A stretch of DNA of 14,011 bases from JAZQNF01 sp045641505 (lineage in GTDB: Bacteria; Bacillota; Clostridia; Lachnospirales; Bianqueaceae), in NCBI GenBank assembly GCA_045641505.1, contig JAZUHB010000011.1, positions 1 to 14,011 on the forward strand, given 5' to 3'. The notes under the pieces are model-generated. The model was not told the DNA's origin. It made no database searches and worked only from the letters and a program-made list of their open reading frames with translations. The position numbers were made by a program, and so were the translations under genes. Positions 13,526 to 14,011 of this stretch are shown in pieces (the first letter of the stretch is position 1; each line of letters opens with the position of its first letter).

Positions 13526-14011
13526 GTGCGCACGATCCTGCATCTCGACATGGACGCGTTTTTCGCGTCCGTGGAAGTCCGTGACGATCCGTCCCTCAAG
13601 GGGAAACCGCTGATCATCGGCGCTCTGCCGAACGAACGCGGCGTGGTCTCCACCTGCTCCTATGAGGCGAGGCGCTACGGCGTCCGCAGCGGCATGAGCA
13701 TCAAGGAAGCCTACCGGCTCTGCCCGGACGGCGTCTACATGCACGGAAGCTATCACAAATACCATGAGGCGAGCGAGGTCATGCACGCCATCATGCGCGA
13801 ATACTCCGACCGGGTGCTGTTCATCGCTTCCGACGAGGGCTATCTGGACCTCACCGGCTCTCTCGCGCTCTTCGGCGACGCGGAATCGATCGGGCGCGAG
13901 ATCAAGCGTCGCGTCACGGAATCGCTGTCCCTCAGCTGCTCCGTCGGCATCGGCTACAACATGATGAGCGCGAAGCTCCCGTCGCAGGAAAAGAAGCCGG
14001 ACGGCTTCTTC
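13526..14011 (+). CDS. dinB: DNA polymerase IV (Y-family), 3' end cut by window
   Basis: The first 162 codons are visible and run to the end of the window. The GTG start at 13526 is chosen because GGAGG (13515-13519) lies 6 nt upstream and translation from it begins exactly at the family's N-terminus, MRTILHLDMDAFFASVE. Catalytic metal ligands D8, D103 and E104 fall at the same positions as in E. coli Pol IV, with the steric-gate Phe at residue 13. Palm and finger motifs CSYEARRYGVRSGMS and SVGIGYNMMSAKL are present; the motif around the second acid is ASDEGYLDLT instead of the more common SIDE form. The C-terminal little-finger domain and the beta-clamp motif lie outside the window. Pol IV performs translesion synthesis, but no SOS box was seen. 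Confidence 0.95.
   Translation, partial: MRTILHLDMDAFFASVEVRDDPSLKGKPLIIGALPNERGVVSTCSYEARRYGVRSGMSIKEAYRLCPDGVYMHGSYHKYHEASEVMHAIMREYSDRVLFIASDEGYLDLTGSLALFGDAESIGREIKRRVTESLSLSCSVGIGYNMMSAKLPSQEKKPDGFF

Noticed and set aside
1..14011. CRISPR array, insertion sequence, prophage, tRNA or toxin-antitoxin pair
   Set aside because: No regular direct repeats, transposase, integrase, tRNA cloverleaf or small gene pair was seen; the window is almost fully occupied by core genes.

Overview
The window looks like chromosomal core sequence from a GC-rich anaerobic Clostridia-type Firmicute, probably near Lachnospiraceae/Oscillospiraceae. Reasons: the six-gene Rnf complex in the clostridial order C-D-G-E-A-B; a GH25 lysozyme with glucan/choline-binding-type repeats; the mgsA / TIGR03960 / TIGR03936 / RNase E-G block; strong AGGAGG ribosome binding sites; AT-rich sigma-A promoters in otherwise GC-rich DNA. 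No mobile element, CRISPR array, tRNA or rRNA was seen. Family names come from recognising motifs by eye, not from a search.

Layout. (1) 1-840 (+): 3' part of a secreted GH25 muramidase. It converges on lepA (930-2741, -), and a terminator for each strand lies between them. (2) 2742-2902: divergent promoter region for lepA and a small HTH gene (2903-3406, +) with a four-cysteine cluster. The region holds a perfect 12-bp palindrome and a 9-bp inverted repeat flanking the HTH promoter. (3) 8238-3410 (-): an apparent operon radC - mgsA-like - TIGR03960 radical SAM - TIGR03936 partner - RNase E/G. The last three are translationally coupled by 4-nt and 1-nt overlaps, and the last gene ends 3 bp from the convergent HTH gene. 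(4) 13323-8366 (-): rnfCDGEAB, the membrane ferredoxin:NAD+ oxidoreductase (ion pump), tightly packed, with its own promoter, a structured leader and a strong terminator. The radC -35 box lies inside one arm of that terminator. (5) 13526-14011 (+): start of a DNA polymerase IV gene, divergent from rnfC.

How the genes work together: Rnf couples reduced ferredoxin oxidation to NAD+ reduction and ion export; RnfG and RnfD carry the flavinylation threonines and RnfB/RnfC the Fe-S cluster motifs. The radC-to-rng block mixes genome maintenance, a methylglyoxal-synthase fold and RNA processing; the role of its radical SAM pair is not known to me. No obviously new multi-gene system is present. The most unusual points are an MgsA-like protein that has lost most canonical catalytic residues, an RNase E/G that stops before the zinc-link, the uncharacterised radical SAM pair coupled to that RNase, the Cys-rich HTH protein with its candidate operators, the terminator/promoter overlap before radC, and the apparent absence of the mre/min shape genes that usually sit between radC and mgsA.
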